From positions 1-51,610 of IMG/VR virus record IMGVR_UViG_3300049617_000177: DNA of 51,610 bases; one strand, 5' to 3'. Positions 8,432 to 16,297 of this stretch are shown here, one piece after another. The translations under genes were made by a program, and so were the position numbers. Below the pieces are notes generated by a model that was not told where the DNA came from, did not search any database, and worked only from the letters and a program-made list of their open reading frames with translations. Every line of letters begins with the position of its first letter. Position 1 is the first letter of the stretch. Source of the stretch: a virus.

Positions 8432-9070
8432 TTAAACTGTTTGTTGCATTGGAACGGTTATATCCACTTTACCTTGATCATTTTGCGCCTGAATCGTGGA
8501 GTAAATTCTCTCAAGGTTCGCAAGTGTGTACTCAAACGGATCATCCTTCGTTCTGTTCGTGCTTTCCAAGTAATCATCCCAAATGCGTAAATCCAAACGG
8601 AAGTTCGCAGTCATCTGAGTAAGAGGAACAATCAACTCATCATTCCATTCAAAACCTAGAGTCTTGTCTACTGTGAAAACTTTCCCAAGTTCATTGAGTC
8701 CCGGCACTTGCGTCGACACCGCATTGAAAAAAGGAGTTCTGCGGAATTGTTGAATCAGAGCTGCGCTGATCGTATCTTGCAATTGCTGCAGTTCTTGTCT
8801 TCGAATAGATGGTGGGAAAATAACATCAATCTTGATGTCGCCTGTTTCAAACCATGATTCATTTTCTTTTTGATAGCGCTCATTGTAAACGCGCATTACA
8901 GGTAAATTTCTGTCCGGATAGTCCCTTCGCATGTAAGGGTCTATGAACTCGCCAAAAATCAACGCAAACTGCTTAACAGCCATTAACTGCTCTGCGATTG
9001 TCACAACTAAAAATTCAGCAGGGCCTGAAATAAATGGTCTCAAATCAAAATTATCTAAACGGTCGGTCAC
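8432..9070 (-). CDS. Probable tail terminator/completion protein
   Basis: 212 residues from GTG 9070 (GTGA overlap with the gpG-like gene, GAGG upstream). No clear family by eye. It has several alpha/beta stretches such as SWFETGDIKIDVIFPPSIRR and RLDLRIWDDYLESTNRTKDD. Its place directly before the sheath gene and after the gpG-like gene is where Mu-type phages keep tail completion or terminator proteins (gp37/gp38 region). The role is inferred from position only. Confidence 0.55.
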   Translation of the reverse strand: MTDRLDNFDLRPFISGPAEFLVVTIAEQLMAVKQFALIFGEFIDPYMRRDYPDRNLPVMRVYNERYQKENESWFETGDIKIDVIFPPSIRRQELQQLQDTISAALIQQFRRTPFFNAVSTQVPGLNELGKVFTVDKTLGFEWNDELIVPLTQMTANFRLDLRIWDDYLESTNRTKDDPFEYTLANLERIYSTIQAQNDQGKVDITVPMQQTV

Positions 9071-9777
9071 TTAGACCTCGCACTGTTTAGGATTTGTTCG
9101 ATTTTGTTCTTAAGTGTAATTTCCAAATTCTTTTGATCTTGTCCGTTCCAACCATCAAAATTCCGCGCAGGGATTTTCACCTTTTTCAAGAAAAGGATGT
9201 GCTGATTTTGCGGCTTATTTTCAACAAACTTTTTAATTTTATCAATTTTTTGGCGAAGTAATCTAGATGGATTTTTTTTGTAGTGCTTTTCAAGCTCTGC
9301 AATTTTCGCCAAAGAATGCTTCACACGGTATCCACGGGCCTTGCCTGCGGCTTTTGCTGCCTGAGTGGCGTTCTTTCCCATTGGGAGAGGAATTGCGAGC
9401 GCCTTACCTGGCCCTGCTTGAACTACGCCGCCCTTATTTTGGAGCTCAGCATAATAAAGATTTGTCCCAACGGTGACCACTGGGTTTGCCATGGATCCGC
9501 GATATTGCAAAATGCTACCTATATTTCTCGCAGGCTTTCCACCGCTTGTGCGGGGACCGATAGAGTTTTTAAGAACTCCGGTATCTTTCAGAGGCTGACC
9601 GTTCCTGAACTTCAAAGGTGCCCAGCGAGGATGGCCATGATATGATCCCTCTGAATCAAACAACAAAGCGCGATTGGTTTGAATCTGGGCCGCAATAAAT
9701 TGAGCGAGAGCCGGTGCCTGACTCCTAAATGCGCCCAAGAGATCGGGGAACTTCAATTTAACTGCTACCAGTCCCAT
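9067..9777 (-). CDS. Virion morphogenesis protein, Mu gpG type
   Basis: 236 residues. It shows the gpG / phage tail completion S pattern: RWAPLKFRNGQPLKDTGVLK, then SIGPR, a VGTNLYYAELQNKGG block, and near the C-terminus VKIPARNFDGW, corresponding to the family 'IPARPFLG' motif. The protein is basic with a Lys-rich helical insert (about residues 140-190: KARGYRVKHSL, KKNPSRLLRQKIDKIKK) longer than usual. gpG-type proteins act at the tail end that joins the head. The gene overlaps its upstream neighbour by 13 bases. Confidence 0.8.
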   Translation of the reverse strand: MGLVAVKLKFPDLLGAFRSQAPALAQFIAAQIQTNRALLFDSEGSYHGHPRWAPLKFRNGQPLKDTGVLKNSIGPRTSGGKPARNIGSILQYRGSMANPVVTVGTNLYYAELQNKGGVVQAGPGKALAIPLPMGKNATQAAKAAGKARGYRVKHSLAKIAELEKHYKKNPSRLLRQKIDKIKKFVENKPQNQHILFLKKVKIPARNFDGWNGQDQKNLEITLKNKIEQILNSARSK

Positions 9778-10370
9778 TCGCCCCCGCCTTTGTTGTGCCC
9801 AAGAGGATCAATATTCCCATTCCAAAAGTTTTCACTTGGGGAGTTGATTTGATCCGCAGGGAATCCGCCGCGACCTTCGCTTGTGACAAGCACGCGGCCC
9901 ATGTAGCCGTCATCCGCTTCCGTGTTGTGCCAATTAAGGCGCAACGAGGGGAGGGGTGGATATTTCCATTCCAGAGTTTCTTCACCATTGAATTTTTTTC
10001 TTGCGACTAATTTTTCAACCATAGCATCGTATCGCTTTTGTTGAACAGATGCGTACTTATCGCCGCCCTCAATCATAGCTCTGCCAAAATCAGTTTCTAG
10101 AACACGAATTGATGAAAGCAATTCGCTCATAGTAGCTAAATACAAAAGAGTCGGACGCATTGGTAAATTTTGAAAAGGCTGACCGCTATCCGTTTGGAAT
10201 GGTGCCATGTATCGTTCCGACAAGTCCATTTCCACTTGCCCTTCAGCTTCTGCAATCAGGTCGTTGAGTAGACTGTTTTGAAATTTGTTAACGTCAGCAG
10301 GATCGTCGGTAAAACGAATTTTACCTTGCAGTAGTGACTTCACTCTTGCGACCCTTGTGTACAATCCCAA
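9765..10370 (-). CDS. Head-tail connector, Mu gp36 type (DUF1320-like)
   Basis: 201 residues. I place the start at TTG 10370 because a good GGAGG lies seven bases upstream; the ATG at 10377 is out of frame. The N-terminal region TDDPADVNKFQNSLLNDLIA with EAEGQVEMDLSERYMAPF is the helical connector pattern of gp36/gp6-like proteins, which join portal and tail. The C-terminal 60 residues are Trp/Gly-rich (LEWKYPPLPSLRLNW, GHNKGGGEWDW) and unlike the short Mu protein. It is the first gene after a terminator. Confidence 0.75.
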   Translation of the reverse strand: MGLYTRVARVKSLLQGKIRFTDDPADVNKFQNSLLNDLIAEAEGQVEMDLSERYMAPFQTDSGQPFQNLPMRPTLLYLATMSELLSSIRVLETDFGRAMIEGGDKYASVQQKRYDAMVEKLVARKKFNGEETLEWKYPPLPSLRLNWHNTEADDGYMGRVLVTSEGRGGFPADQINSPSENFWNGNIDPLGHNKGGGEWDW

Positions 10371-10386
10371 AAAACATCCTCCACAT

Positions 10387-10423
10387 AAAAAAGCCGGACT
10401 GGATTCTTAATCCTGCCCGGCTT
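10387..10423 (-). terminator. Rho-independent terminator after the capsid gene group
   Basis: On the minus strand the arms AAGCCGGGCAGGATT and AATCCAGTCCGGCTT pair (one G-U, one mismatch) around a three-base loop and are followed by six T. It lies between the 106-residue gene and the gp36-like connector, so it should reduce tail-gene transcription relative to capsid genes. Confidence 0.85.
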
Positions 10424-10454
10424 CCCTAACCCCCGAAGCTCCGAGCAAAGAGAA

Positions 10455-10775
10455 TTAGGTTCCCTTTACAAGTTCTGCGCGTTTAACTTTATGTCTTGGC
10501 ATTTGCTCCCCCGACATGCGCGTTCCGCGAAATTCAAATTGCCCTTCATATTCGGTGCAAAAGTCTTTCGCTTCATCTTCATCAACCATTACAGTTTTGC
10601 CGGCCTTAACAGACATTCCTCGCACCATGATTTCGCGAATTGCACGAATCTTGATATTGCGAGGCTTAGGCTTTGAATCAATCGCATGTTCAACAACCAA
10701 ATCGGGGTCTTCCCCCAATTTGGCTTTAGATTCATCAGGCGCAACCATTTTAGTTTGGTTTTTCGGAGCTTCCAT
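10455..10775 (-). CDS. Small head-region protein (Mu gp35 position)
   Basis: 106 residues. An acidic/Pro-rich N-terminus is followed by a compact domain IKIRAIREIMVRGMSVKAGK with TVMVDEDEAKDFCTEYEGQF, resembling the short beta-rich domains found next to Mu-type capsid genes (a 'G..V..G..v.v...eA..l' pattern). It follows the major capsid gene and precedes the terminator. A head-associated accessory role is likely from position; the family name is uncertain. Confidence 0.6.
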   Translation of the reverse strand: MEAPKNQTKMVAPDESKAKLGEDPDLVVEHAIDSKPKPRNIKIRAIREIMVRGMSVKAGKTVMVDEDEAKDFCTEYEGQFEFRGTRMSGEQMPRHKVKRAELVKGT

Positions 10776-10790
10776 TTACTACCTTCCTTG

Positions 10791-11936
10791 TTACAGGTTA
10801 AATGTTGGATAAGAAATTGCGGATACGTAACCGGTCAGAACGTCCATCGGACGATCCATTTTCACGCCGCCGTACACGCCTGCCACGATATCGATATACG
10901 GATTTTTAGGGCCGCCTTGAGTACCCGGTGCGATGTTTTCATCAATCACCAAGAACTTACCGAATCCAGGTTGATCAACTGACCCTGAAGCCAATTGCAA
11001 GCCTTGCACGTACTCACCAATGCGATCACCGCCTGGCAAATTCGAAAGCTCAAAAAAGATGCAACCATCTGGGATAAAGTATTGAGCATTTCCAACAGTG
11101 ATTTGGCCGGCAACGCTTGTACCGCCAGTCGATGTCGTTTGACCTGCAGCCGCAGATTCCTGTTGGAACCAACCGTCATAAACTTCAATCTGAGGACAAC
11201 CTGGGATCAAGAATTGAAGCGTTTTGTTCAATTCATAAGCACCAAAGATATCACTTGAGAAATAAGTTTTGATCAGTGATTGCACATTTGTGTTGTCCAA
11301 AATCCAGCGAGCGGTATTTGGATTAATAACCATCGTGCGAATTTTGTATTTACGATACTGAGCAAGTCCACCCAATGTCCAGTAACGAATGTCAGTGATA
11401 GGGTTGGCGCTGTTGTTCGCGTTGATACCATCCGTTGACCAGTTTTGCCCCACTGGAGTCGCTTGATTGAAGGCCGGAATCCCGTAGGAAACTGTTCCCT
11501 CAACGTAGCTAAATCCGCCAGACAAAATCGCTTGCCAACGTTGGTACTCAATACGAGCTTCCAGACGACGATTCAAACGGTCTACGTCCAAATCGATGTA
11601 CTGGCGAATACCGCGTTTATTTCGTCCGTTGTCACCGAGTTCACGAAACCACAAGATTTTTTTCTCGTCGTAGTGAATTGCTTCCTTGAAGGCAGGCGCC
11701 TCGAACTCTTGCACACGAGTTCCGAAGCTTTGGATGTACTGAGGATCGGTCCCGATAACGTGTTGATTACTCAACCCGCCTGTGGCCTCGATGACCTCTG
11801 TACGAATCTTGCGCACTGGTAGCGCAATACTCGGAATGTATTTTGATCCTTTGTAGGTCGAGGGGTCGTTGACAACCTCTCGGACCAACTTTTGGAGCAG
11901 TTCAGTTTGCTCCGTTGAAATAAATTGGTTAGACAT
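10791..11936 (-). CDS. Major capsid protein, capsid protein E family
   Basis: 381 residues, HK97-fold capsid of the E family (lambda gpE-like). Recognisable pieces: YIPSIALPVRKIRTEVIEAT, FEAPAFKEAIHYDEKKILWF, DVDRLNRRLEARIEYQRWQA, AQYRKYKIRTMVINPNTARW and the C-terminal PYIDIVAGVYGGVKMDRPMD. It forms the icosahedral shell and is preceded by a decoration protein and a protease/scaffold gene. Mu itself uses a different capsid type (gpT), so the head lineage differs somewhat from Mu although the order is shared. Confidence 0.92.
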   Translation of the reverse strand: MSNQFISTEQTELLQKLVREVVNDPSTYKGSKYIPSIALPVRKIRTEVIEATGGLSNQHVIGTDPQYIQSFGTRVQEFEAPAFKEAIHYDEKKILWFRELGDNGRNKRGIRQYIDLDVDRLNRRLEARIEYQRWQAILSGGFSYVEGTVSYGIPAFNQATPVGQNWSTDGINANNSANPITDIRYWTLGGLAQYRKYKIRTMVINPNTARWILDNTNVQSLIKTYFSSDIFGAYELNKTLQFLIPGCPQIEVYDGWFQQESAAAGQTTSTGGTSVAGQITVGNAQYFIPDGCIFFELSNLPGGDRIGEYVQGLQLASGSVDQPGFGKFLVIDENIAPGTQGGPKNPYIDIVAGVYGGVKMDRPMDVLTGYVSAISYPTFNL

Positions 11937-11948
11937 TTTGACCCCCTA

Positions 11949-12377
11949 TTAAAATTTAAGTACTGTAACGCCGCGAGCATCTGTGATTTTGCGAGCCCCA
12001 AGATTCGAGATGCCGTTCGAATCAAGTCCAGTTGCTCCGCTGTAAAAAAGAGCATTGTAGAAAACGAGTCCGCCGAAGATACCGCGAGCTAGCACTGTTC
12101 CTGTCGCGCCATCATCATCGATACTTTCAAACAACACCGCAGCCGCAGTCCCAAGACCGCTAGCCCCACCGCTTCCGGCGTACTGATCGAACAAGTTAAC
12201 GTTCGGACCAGATGTGTATTGCGCCAATACCTGTCCAGCGGTTCGACCGCCAGCCACGTAGGGCAATCGAACCGGGCCAATGACAGCCAAGTTTCTGTTT
12301 TGAGCCAAAACCATCGGATAGTCTTTGCGATAGATTTGGCCGCTTGAGTATGCGTCTAAGCCTGTTGGATTTGCCAT
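11949..12377 (-). CDS. Capsid decoration protein (lambda gpD-like)
   Basis: 142 residues, beta-rich and Gly/Ala-rich: NLAVIGPVRLPYVAGGRTAG, VLFESIDDDGATGTVLARGI and FGGLVFYNALFYSG. The pattern (a gpD-type head decoration/stabilising protein) and the position directly before an E-family capsid gene agree; decoration proteins bind the capsid surface after expansion. The gene begins with ATG after CCCCC-type spacing (GGGGGAAC upstream). Confidence 0.75.
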   Translation of the reverse strand: MANPTGLDAYSSGQIYRKDYPMVLAQNRNLAVIGPVRLPYVAGGRTAGQVLAQYTSGPNVNLFDQYAGSGGASGLGTAAAVLFESIDDDGATGTVLARGIFGGLVFYNALFYSGATGLDSNGISNLGARKITDARGVTVLKF

Positions 12378-12389
12378 AGTTCCCCCTTG

Positions 12390-14033
12390 TTATGCCATGC
12401 CGAGGAGCGGGCTCACTAAAGCCACCATTTCCTCAAATTGAGATTCCATTGTTTGTACCGCTTTTGATAATGCCGCCATTTTTTCTTCGGCTTTTTCGTG
12501 CACTGGGATTTCATGTTCTGGCGTTGAATCATCTGGCATATAAGCCAAATGCGCCTTCATTTTATCCATGCACATTTTCATGTGTTCATGAGCTTCGCCA
12601 TGATTGCCGGCTTGATGAGCTTTGTCAGACTCTTCAAGATGCTTCATCATTGCCTCTAAATGAGTTTTTGGAAGATTCTCACGAGCAGGAGTTGGTCCGT
12701 CACCTTCTTGAGTTGGTCCGCCGCCCTCACCGCCAACTTTTGGATTTGGGAGATCAGCAGCATCAGAAAAACGCTTACCCTTGCTGAGAGCATGTTGAGT
12801 GAATGGCATATGAGAGAGCATTTCTTGCTCCATCTGTTTTTTCTCTTGAGCTTTGTGAAGCTTTGCCAAATCCACAGCTTTTTGAGTTCCAACAGCGCCA
12901 GTCAAAATAACAGGCTCACGCTTATCAAGCGCTTCAAAGAATGTATCGATAGCCTCTTGGCTTTTTGCAGCCAAACGAGGGATGTCGATTGCCTTAATTT
13001 CAGCAGGAGTGATTTTTGCTTTTGCACGATAAGTGGACAATCGGGCGCTCAGTGAAACTTGTTTTTGAGCCAACTGTGTTGCCTTAGCCGTAGAGCGAAA
13101 GCCCGAGGATAGCTTTGCAAAATCCTCTTTTTTCTTAGCGAGTTGTTTCTTTTCCTCTTCGTCCTTTTCAGCAGCCATTTTCTTTTCTGCCTCATCGACT
13201 TCACCGGCTAATTTTTTGCCGTCCTCTTCAGACATAGCTGCCAACTTATCGTCAGCCTCTTTTTCTGAGAGTTTTTCTTTTTCCATGAGGTGCTTTTTCA
13301 GTTTTTCTTTGTCCACGGTTCCCCCTGACATGTGTGTAGGCTTTCCTTTTGCGACTCTGCGAATATGGTCCTCAGCCGCTTGCACAGCTGTGGGCGCATC
13401 ATCAAACTCTGCGTTCAAGCCTTCGATTCCCTCAACGGCAAAATGTGCACGCTTTTTGGGATCATCAGGCGTAATGCAAACGACTTTGAACTTGGTTCCA
13501 AGGATTTCGCCCTCTTTAACATTTTCTTTTTTCAACTTCGCACCTCGGAGTAATGAAGCATTCGGTGCAGCTGGAAATGGAGTAACAGTCAGCTCATTGA
13601 GTTTGCATGTATCCAAATCCGCACCAATAGATAGATGAGTCCAACGACCGTCTGCGGCTTTCGCCACATTTTCTTCGCCGAGAAATTTTACTTTCCCAAA
13701 CAAAGCTTTTTTGCCTTCGAAAGTCCCAACAGTAAGAGGACCGATAACCCGTCCCACAGTGTCGCGGGCAGATGTTGTGTGATCGAGCTGGATGGGTGGA
13801 TAATTTTTTACAGCAATTTCACTACCGCCAGCAGAGAGCTGAGTAATGTGATCATTAAAATTTTTGCAGAGATTTTCGACGTGTTCGTCTTTGATTTCGA
13901 CAGGCCCATCCATAGATTCAAACTTGCCAGCATAGACGAACATAGCATCGCGCACGAGTTCGGCTTTATTTCCGCTCTCATCTGCTTTTGCTGGAGTAGT
14001 AATCTCGCCAGAGTATAAACAAACCTTGCTCAT
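12390..14033 (-). CDS. Prohead protease fused to scaffold (Mu gpI-like)
   Basis: 547 residues. Residues about 30-170 form a phage prohead protease domain: RDAMFVYAGKFESMDGPVEI, YPPIQLDHTTSARDTVGRVI (candidate catalytic His in QLDH), RWTHLSIGAD and LNELTVTPFPAAPNASLL. From about residue 235 the chain is Lys/Glu-rich coiled coil (KLKKHLMEKEKLSEKEADDK), the scaffold part, ending in a His/Met-rich helical tail. A protease that cuts its own scaffold allows DNA entry and capsid expansion. The combination and position before decoration and capsid genes match Mu gpI, where protease and scaffold share one reading frame. Confidence 0.82.
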   Translation of the reverse strand: MSKVCLYSGEITTPAKADESGNKAELVRDAMFVYAGKFESMDGPVEIKDEHVENLCKNFNDHITQLSAGGSEIAVKNYPPIQLDHTTSARDTVGRVIGPLTVGTFEGKKALFGKVKFLGEENVAKAADGRWTHLSIGADLDTCKLNELTVTPFPAAPNASLLRGAKLKKENVKEGEILGTKFKVVCITPDDPKKRAHFAVEGIEGLNAEFDDAPTAVQAAEDHIRRVAKGKPTHMSGGTVDKEKLKKHLMEKEKLSEKEADDKLAAMSEEDGKKLAGEVDEAEKKMAAEKDEEEKKQLAKKKEDFAKLSSGFRSTAKATQLAQKQVSLSARLSTYRAKAKITPAEIKAIDIPRLAAKSQEAIDTFFEALDKREPVILTGAVGTQKAVDLAKLHKAQEKKQMEQEMLSHMPFTQHALSKGKRFSDAADLPNPKVGGEGGGPTQEGDGPTPARENLPKTHLEAMMKHLEESDKAHQAGNHGEAHEHMKMCMDKMKAHLAYMPDDSTPEHEIPVHEKAEEKMAALSKAVQTMESQFEEMVALVSPLLGMA

Positions 14034-14069
14034 CTCCTTTTAGGGTAAGGGCAAAATTCGGAACTCTAA

Positions 14070-14090
14070 AGATAATATTAGATATTATCT
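14070..14090. promoter_or_regulatory. AT-rich perfect dyad before the protease/scaffold gene
   Basis: AGATAATAT and ATATTATCT are perfect 9-base inverted arms around TAG. The dyad contains the TAA stop of the gpF-like gene and lies 37 bases before the protease/scaffold start. There is no T-run, so an operator or RNA hairpin is more likely than a terminator. Similar dyads occur at 27152 and 40762. Confidence 0.5.
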
Positions 14091-15542
14091 GGAAGACCAA
14101 TTGACAGGCAGAGGCTCGGGCTTTCTGTTTGCACGCTGAATGCTTGCTTTATGAATCAGCTTTGCATGTTCAGGATTGAGAATTGAAAGTGGGACAATCT
14201 CGCTTCGACAGTTCCAATGACAATTATGTACTAAATATCCGCCAGCTATATAGGTATGATCTTTTTCGACTTCGAGATTAAAGACGATTTTTGAGGATTT
14301 ATACCATCCAATTTTCTGTGCAATATTATATGCTCTCTCTGATCCATCACTTGTAAATTTTCTGGACGATTGTCGTCTTTCGTTTGTTTGTTTGCTCGAG
14401 GATGTTCCTTTAGCATTATTCCCACATATCCATACTTCAATTTCTTTTTTCCACCGTTCCAAGAGGGATGATTTTCCCCATTTTGAATAGCCGCCAAAGA
14501 AATAGCATGACATTGACTTGAACAATACTTTCGGTCGCGCTTGCACCAAGGAACCCATCGCTGCTTTGAACACTTTATACAAGTTAAGAGTACTTGTCCG
14601 TAAACCCTCTTCTGCGATGAAATACTCTGCTTCAATAAATCCAAGGCTTCTGTCAAAGTAAGGGTGATTGGGGGTAGCCACTGCGCATCCAATTTGAAAT
14701 AAGTGCTTTGATTTCGAAATCGAACGGTATATTTTTTTAACTCTTTGCCATCTGTTTGCATGCGTCCACACATAATCAGCAGTTCCAATGCAATCAATTC
14801 TTTTCCAACCGTCTAAAGTAAGAATAAGAGATTCTCCTGTAAAACAAGGCGGCGTTTCCTTCTTTAAATATTCGGAACCCTTTTCATAAACGAGGCCAGT
14901 ACGAGTGGCGCACCATTTTGTTGTTCGATGATCACGGATGGCCAAAAATAAGTAATGCGTAATATCTGGATTGGAGTCATAGAAATCTCGTCTTGCCTTG
15001 TTATAATGTAAAGTCGTTTCAGTTCGCGCAGTGGTCTTTGCATCGGCGTATGTCTTTTTTAAATCCTTTTGGATACCTCTAATAATATCAGAATGGTCAA
15101 CCACTTCGCCGGCTAAAAAATCACGTGCATGCTTTTGCCACACGGTTTTTAATTTCTTAAAGTAATCGTCTTTCATTTTTTTGGCGATAACTCGCTGCCT
15201 ACGTGGAATGTCTCTTTTCCTTCGCCACTTTTTCCATTCGTTCATCAAATCGAAAATAGTTTTTGGATCACCTTTGGCCAATCGGTGAGCACTGTTGAAT
15301 GCCTTTTTTTTGACCATGTACATTTGCCAGACAAGCAAGAACTCAAAGTCAAATTGATTTTCATTAACTTTACCCATATTGAAAAGCTGCGTCAGCGAAT
15401 CCGCTGTCACTTTGTCGAGGAACTCTGTGAATCTTTTACACCAATAATTCTCAAGTTGGTCAGCTTCATCGGCTTGCCTTGCAATTTCTGTTAATTGTGA
15501 TTGTGGTAGCAGATGATTTAAGTTAGACAGGTTGCGAATCAT
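14085..15542 (-). CDS. Minor head protein, Mu gpF-like, interrupted by an intein
   Basis: 485 residues including a 208-residue intein (residues 233-440). The host protein is the phage head morphogenesis gpF family: TARTETTLHYNKARRDFYDS, YLFLAIRDHRTTKWCATRTG, YEKGSEYLKKETPP and, after the intein, CHWNCRSEIVPLSI, which completes the conserved 'P-C-H-x-x-C-R' motif. gpF proteins are minor capsid components next to the portal. The intein sits exactly in the most conserved motif and the +1 residue is Cys. The spliced protein would have 277 residues. The gene is separated from its usual partner, the portal gene, by a plus-strand island. Confidence 0.88.
   Translation of the reverse strand: MIRNLSNLNHLLPQSQLTEIARQADEADQLENYWCKRFTEFLDKVTADSLTQLFNMGKVNENQFDFEFLLVWQMYMVKKKAFNSAHRLAKGDPKTIFDLMNEWKKWRRKRDIPRRQRVIAKKMKDDYFKKLKTVWQKHARDFLAGEVVDHSDIIRGIQKDLKKTYADAKTTARTETTLHYNKARRDFYDSNPDITHYLFLAIRDHRTTKWCATRTGLVYEKGSEYLKKETPPCFTGESLILTLDGWKRIDCIGTADYVWTHANRWQRVKKIYRSISKSKHLFQIGCAVATPNHPYFDRSLGFIEAEYFIAEEGLRTSTLNLYKVFKAAMGSLVQARPKVLFKSMSCYFFGGYSKWGKSSLLERWKKEIEVWICGNNAKGTSSSKQTNERRQSSRKFTSDGSERAYNIAQKIGWYKSSKIVFNLEVEKDHTYIAGGYLVHNCHWNCRSEIVPLSILNPEHAKLIHKASIQRANRKPEPLPVNWSSR
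14223..14846 (-). mobile_element. Intein in the gpF-like protein
   Basis: 208 codons. The N-terminal splice block is CFTGESLILTLDGWKRI (Cys1), block B is CAVATPNHPYF (T-x-x-H), block F is VFNLEVEKDHTYIAGGYLV and the end is VHN followed by Cys+1. All residues needed for class 1 protein splicing are visible: Cys1, block B Thr and His, penultimate His, last Asn, Cys+1. The middle shows no endonuclease motif in this frame; an HNH-like sequence lies in the +1 frame (separate entry). It is therefore expected to splice but probably no longer to home. Confidence 0.9.
14312..14611 (-). pseudogene. Out-of-frame HNH homing endonuclease remnant inside the intein
   Basis: In the +1 frame relative to the intein, about 100 codons read as an HNH-type protein: a treble-clef-like CIKCSKQRWVPWCKRDRKYC followed by SSQC, then NGENHPSWNGGKKKLKYGYV, KEHPRANK and DDNRPENLQVMDQREHIILH. 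Members normally have a stretch with the catalytic His pair between HPRAN and DNRPENL; here only KQTKD separates them, so the catalytic core is missing. The segment is open in both frames. I read it as a dead endonuclease whose frame was lost while the intein frame was kept. No own ribosome site is evident. Confidence 0.75.
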
Positions 15543-15556
15543 ATAAGGACGGTAAC

Positions 15557-16297
15557 ATGAAACACCTCGTACTTGGTAGCGGTAACTTAGGCACTGATTT
15601 ATTTGAGACCATCGTGAAAGCTGGCCATGAGGCTGTTATCTGGAAACACGGGGATAAATTCGATTGGCCAAATACGCCGCCGCGCGGACTTGACGCATTT
15701 ACTCACATTTGGTGTGCGGTCGGGTACGGCTCAGTGAATGAAGCTGCAGCTAAATTTCGCCATGCCGTTGATGTCCATGTCAACTTACCTGATTACATTG
15801 TTAGGCATGCTCCGCAAGCGCGTTTGATATTTTTCTCAACTGATTATATCGAATCTCCAGCCTCGTCGCTGTACGCTCTTACGAAATATTTTATGGAGCA
15901 TCGCCTTGCTTTTGAAATGAACTGGGGAGGGCGCAGAAATATAAACATCATTCGCCTAGGATCACTTTATGGAAAACACAGACAAGTTAAAAATCTTGCT
16001 TATCGTTTACAGCAAAATTTAGATGAGATTTTAAAACTTCCCTCAAACATGATCAGACCAACGCCAACAAAATGGGTAGCTGAGGTTTTAGTGGACAAGA
16101 TAAACGATATTCCGCCACTATTTCATTTATGTCCCAGTGATGATGTCTCGGTGGCGGACTTCGGAAAATTTTGCACTGGTAAAGAGGTTGAGGTTGGAAT
16201 GATTGACATCCAACGCCCTCGTGTTATTGAGCCTAAGTGTGCATACTTGAAAGATGCACCGACGTGGAAATCTTTATATGAAGAGTATGCGCTTTGA
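15557..16297 (+). CDS. RmlD-like NAD(P)-dependent sugar reductase/epimerase
   Basis: 246 residues, an extended short-chain dehydrogenase. The Rossmann start is LVLGSGNLG (residues 4-12), FSTDYIES (93-100) matches the RmlD 'STDYVF' block, and YALTK (106-110) supplies the catalytic Tyr and Lys. Family members reduce dTDP-4-keto-6-deoxy sugars or epimerise nucleotide sugars. It is shorter than RmlD (about 290). An RmlC-type epimerase lies on the other side of the portal gene. AAGGACGG precedes the ATG; only 14 bases separate it from the divergent gpF-like start, so its promoter must lie inside that gene or elsewhere. Confidence 0.75.
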   Translation: MKHLVLGSGNLGTDLFETIVKAGHEAVIWKHGDKFDWPNTPPRGLDAFTHIWCAVGYGSVNEAAAKFRHAVDVHVNLPDYIVRHAPQARLIFFSTDYIESPASSLYALTKYFMEHRLAFEMNWGGRRNINIIRLGSLYGKHRQVKNLAYRLQQNLDEILKLPSNMIRPTPTKWVAEVLVDKINDIPPLFHLCPSDDVSVADFGKFCTGKEVEVGMIDIQRPRVIEPKCAYLKDAPTWKSLYEEYAL

